Source: JAFMJV01 sp963814315
GTDB taxonomy: Bacteria; Chloroflexota; Limnocylindria; Limnocylindrales; CSP1-4
NCBI GenBank assembly: GCA_963814315.1
Contig: CAWFCG010000003.1
Location: 1,116,001-1,180,000 of the forward strand
DNA length: 64,000 nucleotides
Direction: 5' to 3'
Shown here: positions 26,267 through 35,527 of the stretch, piece after piece
Layout: each line of letters begins with the position of its first letter
How positions within the stretch are numbered: position 1 is the stretch's first letter
Position numbers and translations under genes: made by a program
The notes under the pieces: generated by a model
Told to the model about the DNA's origin: nothing
The model's database searches: none
Seen by the model: the letters and a program-made list of their open reading frames with translations, nothing else

Positions 26267-27399
26267 TGGCTTTCCGCCCTCCCGACGACCAGGTCACGTG
26301 TCTGATCGATAAGCACCGCCAGGATGACTACGATCCCGATGACGATGAACTGCCAGAACGGCTCCACATTGAGCATCACGAGGCCGGTGATGAGGACCGC
26401 GATGAGTAACGCGCCGATGACCGTGCCCATGATGTTGCCGCGGCCGCCGAACATGGACACACCGCCGATGATCACCGCTGCGATCGATGACAGTAGCAAT
26501 GGTTCACCCGCGATCGATGAGCCACCGCTGAACCTGGCAGTGTGCAGGACGCCGGCGATACCTGCGGTCATGGCCGAGCCCATGAAGATCATGATGGTGA
26601 GCTTGTCGACCGGGACGCCAGCACGAAGGGACGCTTCCTTGTTGCCACCGACCGCGTAGGTGTGGCGCCCTGGCTGCGTGCGATGCAGGATGAAGATGGC
26701 GATGAGCACGACGATGGCGGTGACCACGACGGGCCAGCTGAAGATGCGATCGAGTCCACGCAATGCTTCACCTGCCACATCGGGCTTGTTGAGGAAGTGC
26801 AGACCACCTTGCTCGTGTCCTGCGACGTAGTAGAAGAGCGACTCGTTGCCGAACGTGCGCATGCCGCCGGGTTGACTGCCCACGACATTTCCGCCGGAGA
26901 TCAACAGGGCTACACCGCGAGCCACGAATGACATGCCCAGCGTGACGATGAAGGCGGGCACCTTGAGCTTGGCGATGGTGACACCGTTGATCACGCCCAC
27001 GACCATGGCCGCCAGCACGCCGATCACGAAGGCGATGGCGATGGTCGGTGCGTCACCCATGCCCCCGGCCGAGAGGTCGCGCGCGACGTATGCGCTGACG
27101 ACCGAGGCCAAGCCCATCACCCAGCCCACCGAGAGATCGATGCCGCCGGAGATGATGACGAACGTCTGCCCCAGGCCCATCAGCAAGACGGGTGTGATGG
27201 CCACCAGCACGTTCATGGTGTTGCGCAGCGAGAGGAAGTTCACCTCGCCGTCGGTGGTGTAGCTGACCGAGATCCAGAAGAACGCGATCAGGCCCGCCAG
27301 GAACACCCAGGCCCAGACGCGGCTGATGGTCAGGATCAGCTGGGTTCGCCTATTGGCTCGTGGTTCGAGCGGCGCGGCCGCTTCGAGATTGGACGCCAT
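26263..27399 (-). CDS. Sugar ABC transporter permease (RbsC/FrcC type)
   Basis: A 378-residue BPD_transp_2 membrane protein, the channel of the CUT2 sugar importer. At least eight hydrophobic helices are visible, for example VWAWVFLAGLIAFFWISV, TPVLLMGLGQTFVIISGGIDLSVGWVMGL (the conserved GGIDLSVG motif of this family), and PFWQFIVIGIVVILAVLID near the end. NGVTIAKLKVPAFIVTLGMSFVARGVALLISGG is another hallmark. A soluble loop with HEQGGLHFL lies between helices. Between the binding-protein gene and this gene is a strong hairpin, so expression is probably lower than that of the binding protein. Confidence 0.95.
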   Translation of the reverse strand: MASNLEAAAPLEPRANRRTQLILTISRVWAWVFLAGLIAFFWISVSYTTDGEVNFLSLRNTMNVLVAITPVLLMGLGQTFVIISGGIDLSVGWVMGLASVVSAYVARDLSAGGMGDAPTIAIAFVIGVLAAMVVGVINGVTIAKLKVPAFIVTLGMSFVARGVALLISGGNVVGSQPGGMRTFGNESLFYYVAGHEQGGLHFLNKPDVAGEALRGLDRIFSWPVVVTAIVVLIAIFILHRTQPGRHTYAVGGNKEASLRAGVPVDKLTIMIFMGSAMTAGIAGVLHTARFSGGSSIAGEPLLLSSIAAVIIGGVSMFGGRGNIMGTVIGALLIAVLITGLVMLNVEPFWQFIVIGIVVILAVLIDQTRDLVVGRAESQ

Positions 27400-27424
27400 C
27401 GATCAACCCCTGTCGGAAGGATTG

Positions 27425-27458
27425 AGCGGCTGGGGGCATCGAAGAGCCCCCAGCCGCT
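27425..27458 (-). terminator. Intercistronic hairpin after the binding-protein gene
   Basis: A perfect 13-bp inverted repeat, AGCGGCTGGGGGC (27425-27437) and GCCCCCAGCCGCT (27446-27458), with an 8-base loop. No T-tract follows, so it is more likely an mRNA-stabilising or attenuating hairpin that keeps the binding protein in excess over permease and ATPase, as known for other ABC operons. Confidence 0.75.
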
Positions 27459-27468
27459 AGTCGGTCGG

Positions 27469-28449
27469 TCAGTCGACCTGATAGATGAACTTGGCGACCT
27501 CGGGGTCGCTACGGTTCTCAGCGTCGATCACGGCAAAGCCGGTCGTGACGCGCGGCGGCAGGCTGGTGACGCCGGCGGCGTCGGCCAGGCAGAAGGCCAC
27601 GCCCATGTAGCCCATGTCGAATGGCTTCTGGGCGATGACCAGGCTCACGACGCCCTCATCCATGAGCTCCATGGCACGCTGCGTCGCGTCGAAGGCGATG
27701 ACGTCTACGACGCCACCGAGACCGGCGTTGACGACGGCGTTGCCGGCACCCTGGGCACTGAATACGTTGACGCCGAAGATGCCGCCCAGGTCAGGCTCGA
27801 CCTGCAGCTTGGCAGCCGTCTGCGTCACGGCGGTGTTCTCATCGTCGAGGTTGTAGTCCTCACCGACGATGCTCATGCCGGGGAACTCGGCGAGGCCTTC
27901 CTTGAAGCCCTCGCTGCGCTGCTCGGTCGTGCTCACACCTTCATTGGTGTTCTGGATGTAGGCGGTGCCTTCACCACCGAGGTTGGCTGCCAGTGCGCGA
28001 GCGGCGATGCGGCCACCCTCGACATTGTCCGAGCCGACGTAGGAAAGTGGGAAGGTCACGGGGCCGTTGACGTAGTCGCCATCCCCGAGGAACGTGTCCA
28101 CGGTGACGACCTGGATGCCCGCATCGATGGCGGACTGCAGCGGTGCGACCATCTGCTCCTTGTCGGTCGGAGCAGTGACCAGACAATCGATATCACCGCG
28201 GGCGACCATCGAGTCAAGGATGGGCGTCTGGACGGTGGGGCCCCACTCGTCGGGGATCTGGGTGATGACCTCGACGCCGAAGTCGGCCGCGGCCTTCTCG
28301 ACACCGAGCTGCATGACCTGGTAGAACGGGTCTACCACGCCGGGAAGGAAGCCGATCTTGGGCTTCTCCGCGTCCTGGCCCGCAACGGCCGCCGGCAGCA
28401 TGGCCGCGGTCAGCAGGGCAACGGACGTGATGGTAATCAATCGCTTCAC
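27469..28449 (-). CDS. Sugar ABC transporter substrate-binding protein (periplasmic-binding type 1)
   Basis: About 326 residues from the GTG at 28449, which has GGAGG upstream; the longer frame to 28530 crosses the leader and is not used. A signal peptide (KRLITITSVALLTAAMLPAAVAGQ) precedes a Peripla_BP_4 domain beginning PKIGFLPGVVDPFYQVMQLGVEKAAADFGV. VDCL-type loop IDCLVTAPTDKEQM, DTFLGDGDY and SYVGSDNVEGGRIAARAL line the sugar cleft in this family. The signal peptide lacks a lipobox cysteine, unusual for a monoderm but acceptable if it is anchored otherwise. Sugar unknown; the neighbouring LacI repressor should answer the same ligand. Confidence 0.92.
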   Translation of the reverse strand: MKRLITITSVALLTAAMLPAAVAGQDAEKPKIGFLPGVVDPFYQVMQLGVEKAAADFGVEVITQIPDEWGPTVQTPILDSMVARGDIDCLVTAPTDKEQMVAPLQSAIDAGIQVVTVDTFLGDGDYVNGPVTFPLSYVGSDNVEGGRIAARALAANLGGEGTAYIQNTNEGVSTTEQRSEGFKEGLAEFPGMSIVGEDYNLDDENTAVTQTAAKLQVEPDLGGIFGVNVFSAQGAGNAVVNAGLGGVVDVIAFDATQRAMELMDEGVVSLVIAQKPFDMGYMGVAFCLADAAGVTSLPPRVTTGFAVIDAENRSDPEVAKFIYQVD

Positions 28450-28636
28450 GAAGTTCCTCCTCACAGGATCGATGGGTGTCAGATGACACGTGGATGGATG
28501 ACGACCTGGCCGAAGGCACCCTCCTCTCACGCTTCCCTGCCGGCCCCAGCGTCACTGCCCTGACCGGCTTCGTCATCGTCTGCGTCGCGGTGGACCTCCC
28601 TGATACCACCCGGCCGCACACGTTGCCTCTTGACGT

Positions 28637-28665
28637 ATGGTGCAACATGATGACACCGTTGTCAA
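28637..28665 (-). promoter_or_regulatory. Predicted importer promoter with overlapping LacI-type operator
   Basis: On the minus strand TTGACA (28660-28665), 17 bases, then a weak CACCAT (28637-28642). The -35 box overlaps the palindrome TGACACCGTTGTCA (28651-28664), a CG-centred inverted repeat of the type bound by LacI-family repressors. The divergent LacI gene starts about 75 bases away, so it probably controls the importer, and perhaps itself, through this site. Confidence 0.6.
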
Positions 28666-28738
28666 CGTCTGGAGTGACATCGTATGCATCGACCGGCCGG
28701 TGCGGTGCCAACGGCACAAGACGGGCCAGGAGGACGTG

Positions 28739-29782
28739 GTGGATCAAGCCGACAGGAGCGCCGGCAAGGAACGCGCAACGGTACGGGATCGACCCACCGT
28801 TCGCGACGTGGCGAAGGTCGCGGGAGTCAGCTTCAAGACGGTCTCACGCGTCATCAACGGAGAGTCCGGTGTGCGGCCTGAGACAGCGGGGCGGGTCATG
28901 GCTGCGGTGCGCGACCTGGGCTTCCGCCGCAACGTCATCGCCGCCGACTTTGCCCGCGGTGGCAGTCGCAATCAGATCGGCCTGGTCATCGATGACATCT
29001 CCAACCCGTTCTGGGCCAGGCTGACTCGCGCCATCGAGGACGTAGCGGTGGCGAATGGTCGACAGGTCATCATCGCCAGCTCGGACTTCGAGCCGCCGCG
29101 CGAACACCGCATCATCGAGTCACTCATCGCGCAACGCCTGGATGGATTGCTCATCGTGCCGGTAGGGCAGGACCACAGCTACCTTGCTCGCGAGATGGAA
29201 CTCGGTACCGCCATCGTCTTCATCGACCGGCCCCAGGGTCATCTCGCTGCCGACTCCATCACGTTCGATGACTATGGCGGCGCCAGGGCCGCGGTCGAGC
29301 ACCTGATCGCACACGGGCATCGTCGCGTCGCCATATTGGCCCAGTCCCTGACCATCTACACCATGACGGAACGCTACCGCGGCTACCGTGACGCGCTGGC
29401 AGCAGCAGACATCCCATTCGATCCACGATTCGAGACCCACTTCGATACCGCGGAAGGGGCTCGGGCCGCCACGTTGGAGTTGCTGGCGACCGACCCGGCG
29501 CCGACCGCCCTGTTCTGCGCCAACAATCGCATGACCGTCGGCGCCGTCAGCGCACTCGGCGCGGCACAGCAGCGCGTTGCCCTGGTCGGCTTCGACGATA
29601 TCGAGCTGGCCGATGCGCTGGCGATGCCGCTCACGGTGATCCGAGCCGACGCTGCCGAACTGGGCAAGAATGGCGCAGACCTATTGATGCGACGGATGGC
29701 GGGCTGGGATGCTCCGCCGCAGCAGACCGTGTTGCCGACGACGCTGGTGCAGCGTGGCTCCGGTGAGATCAGTCCAGGGTAA
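28739..29782 (+). CDS. LacI family transcriptional regulator
   Basis: About 347 residues from a GTG at 28739 (a second GTG is at 28736); AGGAGG lies 5 bases before. The helix-turn-helix and hinge helix are canonical: TVRDVAKVAGVSFKTVSRVINGESGVRPETAGRVMAAVRDLGFRRN. A Peripla_BP sugar-sensing domain follows (IGLVIDDISNPFWARLTRAIEDVA, GFDDIELADALAMPLTVI). It is divergent from the sugar importer, whose binding protein shares its ligand fold, and a matching operator lies between them. It overlaps the convergent surface-protein gene by 14 bases. Confidence 0.95.
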   Translation: MDQADRSAGKERATVRDRPTVRDVAKVAGVSFKTVSRVINGESGVRPETAGRVMAAVRDLGFRRNVIAADFARGGSRNQIGLVIDDISNPFWARLTRAIEDVAVANGRQVIIASSDFEPPREHRIIESLIAQRLDGLLIVPVGQDHSYLAREMELGTAIVFIDRPQGHLAADSITFDDYGGARAAVEHLIAHGHRRVAILAQSLTIYTMTERYRGYRDALAAADIPFDPRFETHFDTAEGARAATLELLATDPAPTALFCANNRMTVGAVSALGAAQQRVALVGFDDIELADALAMPLTVIRADAAELGKNGADLLMRRMAGWDAPPQQTVLPTTLVQRGSGEISPG

Positions 29783-32565
29783 TCGGAGGGGACGGTGGGG
29801 TCGGAAGCGGCGGAGTCGGCGGCAGCGTCGGTGAGCGGCGAGTGCGCCAGGACAGCAGCGCCGCCGAAGCGATACATGCCAGTGATGTCAAGGTCAGCCC
29901 GACAGTGACCAGCAGCGGCAGCTGGTCGACCGTGGCCGCCCAGGGCGCCGTCCCGGCCAGCAGGACCGGGGCATCAAGGACATCTGTCGGATCCCGAGCC
30001 AGCACCGAGCCGCTCCCTCCGATAAGCGCGGGCAGGGTGGTTCGCTCGCTCGATGGTGTGCCCGATCGTGCGGCGCGCGAAACGTCGGCCGCCGTCTCCA
30101 CGATGACCTCGGGTCCGCCGGGTCGGCTACGGACACGGCCGGTGGCGTTGATCACCTCTCCGACCCGCAGTTCCGGCTCGATGATCACGACGTCGTCGGC
30201 GAAGCGCACCGTGCCTTGAGCTGTGCCGTCGTCGAGTGTCAGTCGGCGTCCAGCGACGGTGTCGATCCGACCACCCACACGGACGACCCGGTCGGTGAGT
30301 CCATCGAGTGATCCGAGGGTCGCGGTCAGCACCGTCGACCCATCCCCGTACGTGGCGACCGCGGCCAGGTAGCCACCGTCGTCTCCGCCGTCACCAGCGC
30401 CCGTCTCGTCGCTGGTGGCGGCAGCGAGCAGGAGCCGGCCCAGCTTGATGTCCTTGCTTGACCGAGGCGCCATGCTGAAGCGTTGATCGTTGGCTGCCGG
30501 ATGTGCCCGACGCACGATGCCACTGATGCGGGCCATGCGCCCTTCCTCCAGCCGTTCAGCGCCGATACCACTGCCTGCCAGACCGACGATGGGCAGCGTC
30601 TCGCCGCTTGAGAGCTCCGCTTCTGCGCGCCACGTATCGCCGTCGCGCTCGATGTCGATTATGCGCACCGCCACCGTGACCAGCCGCCACTCGTCCGGTT
30701 CGGCAGGTGGCCGGCGCAGCAACATCGGCACGACCGGCAGGCGTCCCTTGAGCCGCGGCGAAGAGTCAGCCTCCAGTTGGTTCCCTCCGTACCAGGTTCC
30801 GACTTCACCGGTGGCACGGATGACGCGACCGACGTCGGCCGGCCGCGCGCCATCGGGATAGCGCACGAGGATCGCGCCGCTACGGTCCCCAACGGTGACG
30901 CGGCGGCCCTCCGAGTCGATGAGGCCGGCCACGGAGGTGACGACACCGACGATGGTCACGGTTCGACCGGGCGTCGCCTTGCGGATGCTGACACGAGGTG
31001 GCCGAGACTCACCGGGGTCGTCATCGGGGCTCCCGTTGGGCGGCGGCGTTGGCGAGACGCCGTCATCGAGCACGACCAGGTCCGCCTGGCCGCGAAGCCA
31101 CAGGCGATGGCCGTCGGCCGCACCCGATCGGCTGGCGCGTTGGCCGACGATCCCGATGGCGCGGATGCGTTGACCCCTGACCAGCAACGCAGGGTCGATC
31201 GCCGCCTCAGCGAACGCGTAGACACGGGCAGCGCCGCGTTCGTCGCGGACGGCCAGCGATAGCGCACCGCTGCTGTAGCGGTCGATATCGACGAGCGTGG
31301 CGGTGATGACGGCCAGACTGCCCTCGCGAGCCTCGGCGATGTGGGCGCTGTCGAGGGAGGCGGGTTCGGGAAGTCCGCCGCTGCCGATCGAGCACGATCT
31401 GGGCCGGATCGGTCGGCCGCACCTCCAGGTTGCCGTATGGGTCAGCCAAGATGCCACTCACGGTGACGATGGCACCCCGGGAGAGGTCGTCCGCTGGATA
31501 CCCGATCGGAACGCGAACGGCGATGCCGCTGCTGCCGTCCTGGATCGCCAACGTTCGGTCGCCCAGGATGCGGCCGATCTGGACCGTCACGGTGCCAGTC
31601 ACGGTCACCGTTGCGCCGATCGCCTTACGGCGTGCCTCCTCGATGCTGTCGGACGTGGGCGGCTGGGGCGTCGATGTGGGTGCAGGCGTCGGTTTCGGAG
31701 TCGGAACCGGGGTCGGTGCGGGAGTCGGCTCAGGGGTGGGCTTGGTGGTCGTCGCAGGAGTCGGCTTGGGTGTTGGTGCAGGCGTCAGCTTGGGGGTCGG
31801 AGTCGGCACGGGGGTCGGAGCAGGAGTCGGTGCGAGTGTGGGCGTCGGCTTGGGCGTGGGGACAGGCGTCGGCTTGGGCGTGGGGACAGGCGTCGGCTTG
31901 GGCGTGGGGACAGGCGTCGGCTTGGGCGTGGGACGGGTCGGCTTGGGCGTGGGACCCGGGGTGGGCGGTGCCTCGTCCGTCGCGCCCTGTGGGACCGGCG
32001 CCGGGTTGAGGACCGTGTCGGCGGCATTGTCGTTGGTGTCGCGACCGTTGCCCGCAGCTCCGCCGGGGCGACGCTCCAGTGAGGTACCGACGTCAGGCGC
32101 CACACCTGGCGTGCCCTCCACGAACTCCGAGTCAGCGCTCCCCCACGACAACGAATCGACGACCGATCCACCGACTTCTCGAACCGCGAGCGAACCGCCG
32201 CTGGCGCTGAGCCCGCCACTGAAGGTATGGTCGGCGACCCCGGCATAGGCGCCGTCAGCGTTGGCCAGGAGCAGTCGTGAATGGGCGGCGATGTGGCCGT
32301 CCGTCCAGGTCTGCTTTCGCGTCACGGTCTTGCCGCTGGCCGAGGCATAGACAAGCTCCAGACCGCTCAATGACACTCGCGTGTCAGCCGCGTTGTAGAG
32401 CTCGACATACTCGTCCGACCCGGTGGCACCGCCGGTCACCACCTCGCCCACGACGAGGTCAGGTGAAGGGGGCCACGGCACATCGGCCGCAGCGGCCGGT
32501 GTGGCCGGCACGATCAACGCTAGACACATGAGTCTGGGCAGAAGCCATCGCCATCGCGCGGACAT
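29769..32565 (-). pseudogene. Large lamin-tail / OB-fold surface protein, frameshifted
   Basis: Two overlapping frames make one exported protein of roughly 930 residues. N-terminal part (31207-32565): signal peptide ending AAAADVPWPP, a lamin-tail domain (VVGEVVTGGATGSDEYVELYNAADTRVSLSGLELVY to about residue 165), a 100-residue Pro-Thr-Lys linker, and an OB-like domain (ATVTVTGTVTVQIGRILGDRTLAIQDG). C-terminal part (29769 to about 31385): further OB-like repeats (TVTIVGVVTSVAGLI, RVVRVGGRIDTVAGRRLTLDDG), a final transmembrane helix (LPLLVTVGLTLTSLACIASAALLSW) and a Pro-rich tail. Removing one base in the CC at 31384-31385 joins them as LDRSGGLPEPASLDSAHI. As read, the product loses the anchor. 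Role unknown, presumably at the cell surface. Confidence 0.75.
31843..31932. repeat. 24-bp tandem repeat coding for a Pro-Thr-Lys linker
   Basis: Three identical 24-base units (31843-31866, 31867-31890, 31891-31914) and a partial fourth encode eight-residue TPKPTPVP repeats in the lamin-tail protein. Less regular copies extend over about 31660-31960. Such linkers separate surface domains; DNA of this kind is prone to slippage. Confidence 0.9.
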
Positions 32566-32701
32566 CGTTATCCTCCATGTCCGGCGGGCAGGAGCGGGAA
32601 CGTCAGGACACTGGCGGGACCAGCATCATCGCACTAGGTGCTTCACTGGCACTTATCGGAGTGTGGCCAACTCAAGGTGCCAGCCGCCACGTGAACGCCA
32701 G

Positions 32702-33858
32702 TTACAACAGGACCACATGCAGCGCGGCGAACACGCCCAGAACGATGGCCCGCCCCACTCGAGGGCCGCGACTGGCGAGGACCCAGTCGAAGGGCCAGGC
32801 CACCGCAAGGAATCGCGGCGTGGACATCAATGTCCCTGACAGGAACACCGTCGCCACGCTGAGAGCGGATACGACCCAGTAGGGTGGCCGAATCCGGTCG
32901 TGGCGGAAGAAGACGAACAGGAACGCATAGAACAAGAGGGCCCCCAGCCACACGGCGATCACCCACGGAGGGGCCACGCCAATAGCCATGTTTCCATTCC
33001 CAATGCCGGTGCTGCCGGACCCGGTCGCGCCATCGCCGACGGTCGATGCGGCAGCCGAAACGTCCGGGCTCCAGAACGATTGCGCCGAAACCGCGGCCAG
33101 CGGGACACCGGTGAGCCACCACTGGTAGCCGAAGTAGATGGCCAGAGCCAATGGGGCGAGCAGCAGCGGCATCCAGGCACGGGTGGGACGGATGCCATCA
33201 TGCTCCACGAGCATGAGCAGCAGGGGCAACCCGTGGAGGATGCCCGGAGCTCGAGTGAGCGTGGCCAACGCGAACGCAAGGCCGGCCAGCCACGGGCGGC
33301 GCACCTCCATGGCCAGGAATGCCGTCACCGCCAGCAGCAGGAACAGACTGTCCGAGTAGGAAAGGGTGAACGCCACGGCCCCTGGCGCCAGCGAGAGGAA
33401 CCAGTGACTGAGGAGGGCACGCTCGGGCGTGAGGTGTCGAACCGACAACGCGAACAGGACGACGAGAGCGAGGTAGAACGCGGCGTTTCCTGCCAACCGC
33501 TGCGAGGCTGGTGTCGCCGAAGGTCAACAGCGAGGTCGCCTTCACGGCCATCGGATAGCCTGGGTAGAAGGCGCAGTTCGGTCCGAAGCTGGGACCAGCG
33601 TGGTAGCCAGCGTCGGCGATGCCGATGTAGTAGGTTCCATCCCACACCGTCAGACTGGACAGGATGGCGCGGTCGTCGACGGCCACACCGTCAAGTGGTG
33701 GTGACTGCGTCGTCTCCACGGCCACCGCCACCACCGGCACCAGCAGACGTGTCACCAGGAAGAGCAGCGCGACTGCGAGGCAGCGCCCAGCGCCAGTCGA
33801 TGTCTCGCAGGCGTGGCGAAACAGCAGGGCGCAGACCGATGTCGGCGGGCAGGCTCAT
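32702..33858 (-). pseudogene. PIG-V-like mannosyltransferase, two frameshifts
   Basis: Three frames in series give one multi-spanning glycosyltransferase of about 385 residues. From the ATG at 33858: MSLPADIGLRPAVSPRLRDIDWRWAL, shift near 33779, then VALLFLVTRLLVPVVAVAVETTQSPPLDGVAVDDRAILSSLTVWDGTYYIGIADAGYH (the first extracytoplasmic loop with the acidic and WDG motifs of this family), shift near 33497, then AGNAAFYLALVVLFALSVRHLTPERALLSHWF and about eight more helices to AALHVVLL. Both shifts are cured by deleting one base. PIG-V-type enzymes use a lipid-linked mannose donor on the outer face. If intact in the cell, it would glycosylate an exported substrate. Confidence 0.7.
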
Positions 33859-34028
33859 CGCAGATGACTCTAAAGTGGTGTCTTGCTCGAGCCAGCCGCC
33901 CGATGGTTATGGTCGACGTCACGCCGGCAGGTCGCTCGGGGTGTGCGCGAACAGGTCCCTCAGGCGGATAGGCCGGATGTTGCGGTACCATCGCGCCGCC
34001 CCGCCATGATGTGGAAGTAGGACTACAC

Positions 34029-34790
34029 GTGCCCCGTTCCAGGAACACCCGGATCCGTCCCAAGGACACCAGCCGCGTCGAAGCGCGCCGCCGCTATCGC
34101 GAAGATCACCGCGAAACCGAGGTCGATGCCGAGGCTGCGGCCGACACAACCATCGCGGCCGGCGTTGCGCAGCCGGAGGTCGAGAAGCGTTCCCGTTTCG
34201 CCTTGCCCAACGTCGTCGAGGACATCAAGGCGCTGCCGCAGGTCTTCAGGAAGCCGCTGGTGTGGCTGCCTTTCGGTCTACTGCTACTGACGTTCGTGCT
34301 GGCCGTTGCGCTCATCAACGGCCTGCTGGACAACCTCCCTACGGCCGTGCGCGACATCATCGTGCTCTATGTCAGCCTCACGCTGCACCCGACCACGCTG
34401 TTCATCTTCTTCATCGGTGGCTTCGTGGCGCCGCGCGCCTCCTACCTCGTGGGCGGGATGCTGGGCTTCTTGAGCGGCCTCTTCTTCGTGGCCGTGGTGG
34501 CCATCGCCGGTGAGGCCGCCGTTGAAGCCAACCTCGACTCCGTGCTCACGACGGCCGACGGGACCGCGCCGGCCCTGACTGCCGCACTGGCACTCCAGAC
34601 GATCGGACTCGGCATCGTGATCGGCGTCTTCGCGGGTGGCTTCGCGGCCTGGTACCGCAGCTTCCTGCGCTCGTCTCAGGAGCGCGCCAAAGCCAATCGC
34701 GCAGCGAAAGAGCAGGAGCAGGCGCGCAAGGCCAAGGAGCAGGCGCGCGCGGACAAGGAAGCCGCTCGCCAAGCTCGCCGGAAGCCGTAG
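34029..34790 (+). CDS. Four-helix membrane protein with charged coiled-coil tail
   Basis: No family recognised. From the GTG at 34029 (AGGA upstream) about 253 residues: a basic, polar N-terminal segment (RSRNTRIRPKDTSRVEARRRYRED), four hydrophobic helices (PFGLLLLTFVLAVALINGLL; TLHPTTLFIFFIGGFVAP; YLVGGMLGFLSGLFFVAVVAI; TIGLGIVIGVFAGGFAAWY), and a 45-residue Lys/Ala/Glu/Gln-rich helix at the end (RAAKEQEQARKAKEQARADKEAARQARRKP). The charged ends should be cytoplasmic and may bind nucleic acid or ribosomes (inference). A GTG at 34011 is an alternative start. It is convergent with the toxin-antitoxin pair. Confidence 0.7.
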   Translation: MPRSRNTRIRPKDTSRVEARRRYREDHRETEVDAEAAADTTIAAGVAQPEVEKRSRFALPNVVEDIKALPQVFRKPLVWLPFGLLLLTFVLAVALINGLLDNLPTAVRDIIVLYVSLTLHPTTLFIFFIGGFVAPRASYLVGGMLGFLSGLFFVAVVAIAGEAAVEANLDSVLTTADGTAPALTAALALQTIGLGIVIGVFAGGFAAWYRSFLRSSQERAKANRAAKEQEQARKAKEQARADKEAARQARRKP

Positions 34791-34818
34791 ACCGGGGCCG
34801 ACCGAAGACCCGATCGAC

Positions 34819-35217
34819 TCAGACTGGAAGGACCTCCAAGCCGAGAGCGCGGGCGACGTCGATCTGCTGTTCATCGAACGAGAGGAACGACACGCTGGGG
34901 AGGCGCATCGCTGCTGCCAAGTGGATCGCATCGAGCGTCCGGATGCGGTGGCGACACCCGATAGCGCTGGCATCGCGGAGACACTGAGAATCGATCGGAA
35001 CCGTAACGAATCGATCGAAGTCATCGAGCAACTGGCGCTGGACTGGCGAGTCGCTGGCGCCCTCCGGTCCCCGCCGACACAGTGCCATCCGTGCTTCCGT
35101 TCCGGCAAGTACCGATGCGGCCCATGCCTCATCCCGAGCCATCGCCTGCATCACAGCATCCGAGCCGGGTTCGACGATGTAGCACTTCACCAAGGCCGAG
35201 GTATCGAGGAATATCAC
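34819..35217 (-). CDS. VapC-like PIN-domain ribonuclease toxin
   Basis: A 132-residue PIN domain. MIFLDTSALVKCYIVEPGSD supplies the first catalytic Asp, a central Glu lies in ASVLAGTEARMAL, and RTLDAIHLAAAMRL and SFDEQQIDVARALGLEVL hold the remaining acidic residues. PIN toxins cleave tRNA or rRNA when their antitoxin is lost. Its ATG overlaps the stop of the antitoxin gene by four bases, the standard arrangement for the antitoxin-first class. Confidence 0.9.
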   Translation of the reverse strand: MIFLDTSALVKCYIVEPGSDAVMQAMARDEAWAASVLAGTEARMALCRRGPEGASDSPVQRQLLDDFDRFVTVPIDSQCLRDASAIGCRHRIRTLDAIHLAAAMRLPSVSFLSFDEQQIDVARALGLEVLPV

Positions 35218-35498
35218 AGCCGGTCCCGGCGCATCTCTTCGAGGATCTCTTCGCTCGTCATCGGGCCATCGAACACGATCGGGTGCGGAGGAGCGGGCGC
35301 ACTACGAGTGCGCGGCGGGATGACCTTGCCTGATGCGATCAGCTCTTCGAGCGTGGGCGTGTCCGATCGTTGCTGCAACGGCCCTATCTCAGCCACAGCG
35401 ACCCCATTGGAGGTGACGATCATGTGCTCTCCGGCCTTCGCGCGCCGCAGGATCCGGCTGACGTCGTTGCGGAGCTGGCGAACGGTGATGGTATCCAT
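35214..35498 (-). CDS. Phd/YefM-type antitoxin
   Basis: A 94-residue antitoxin for the PIN toxin that follows. MDTITVRQLRNDVSRILRRAKAGEHMIVTSNGVAVAEIGPL is the Phd/YefM N-terminal DNA-binding fold; the variable C-terminal half (TLEELIASGKVIPPRTR to EEILEEMRRDRL) wraps the toxin. Toxin-antitoxin modules of this sort usually repress their own promoter. The pair lies between the four-helix membrane gene and dnaE2, both running away from or past it without overlap. Confidence 0.9.
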   Translation of the reverse strand: MDTITVRQLRNDVSRILRRAKAGEHMIVTSNGVAVAEIGPLQQRSDTPTLEELIASGKVIPPRTRSAPAPPHPIVFDGPMTSEEILEEMRRDRL

Positions 35499-35527
35499 CG
35501 ACTCAGCGTAGCACGCGTGCTACGCGG

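Noticed and set aside
31660..31960. Regular 24-bp units as a possible CRISPR array
   Set aside because: Units are contiguous without spacers and in frame, coding for a Pro-Thr-Lys linker.
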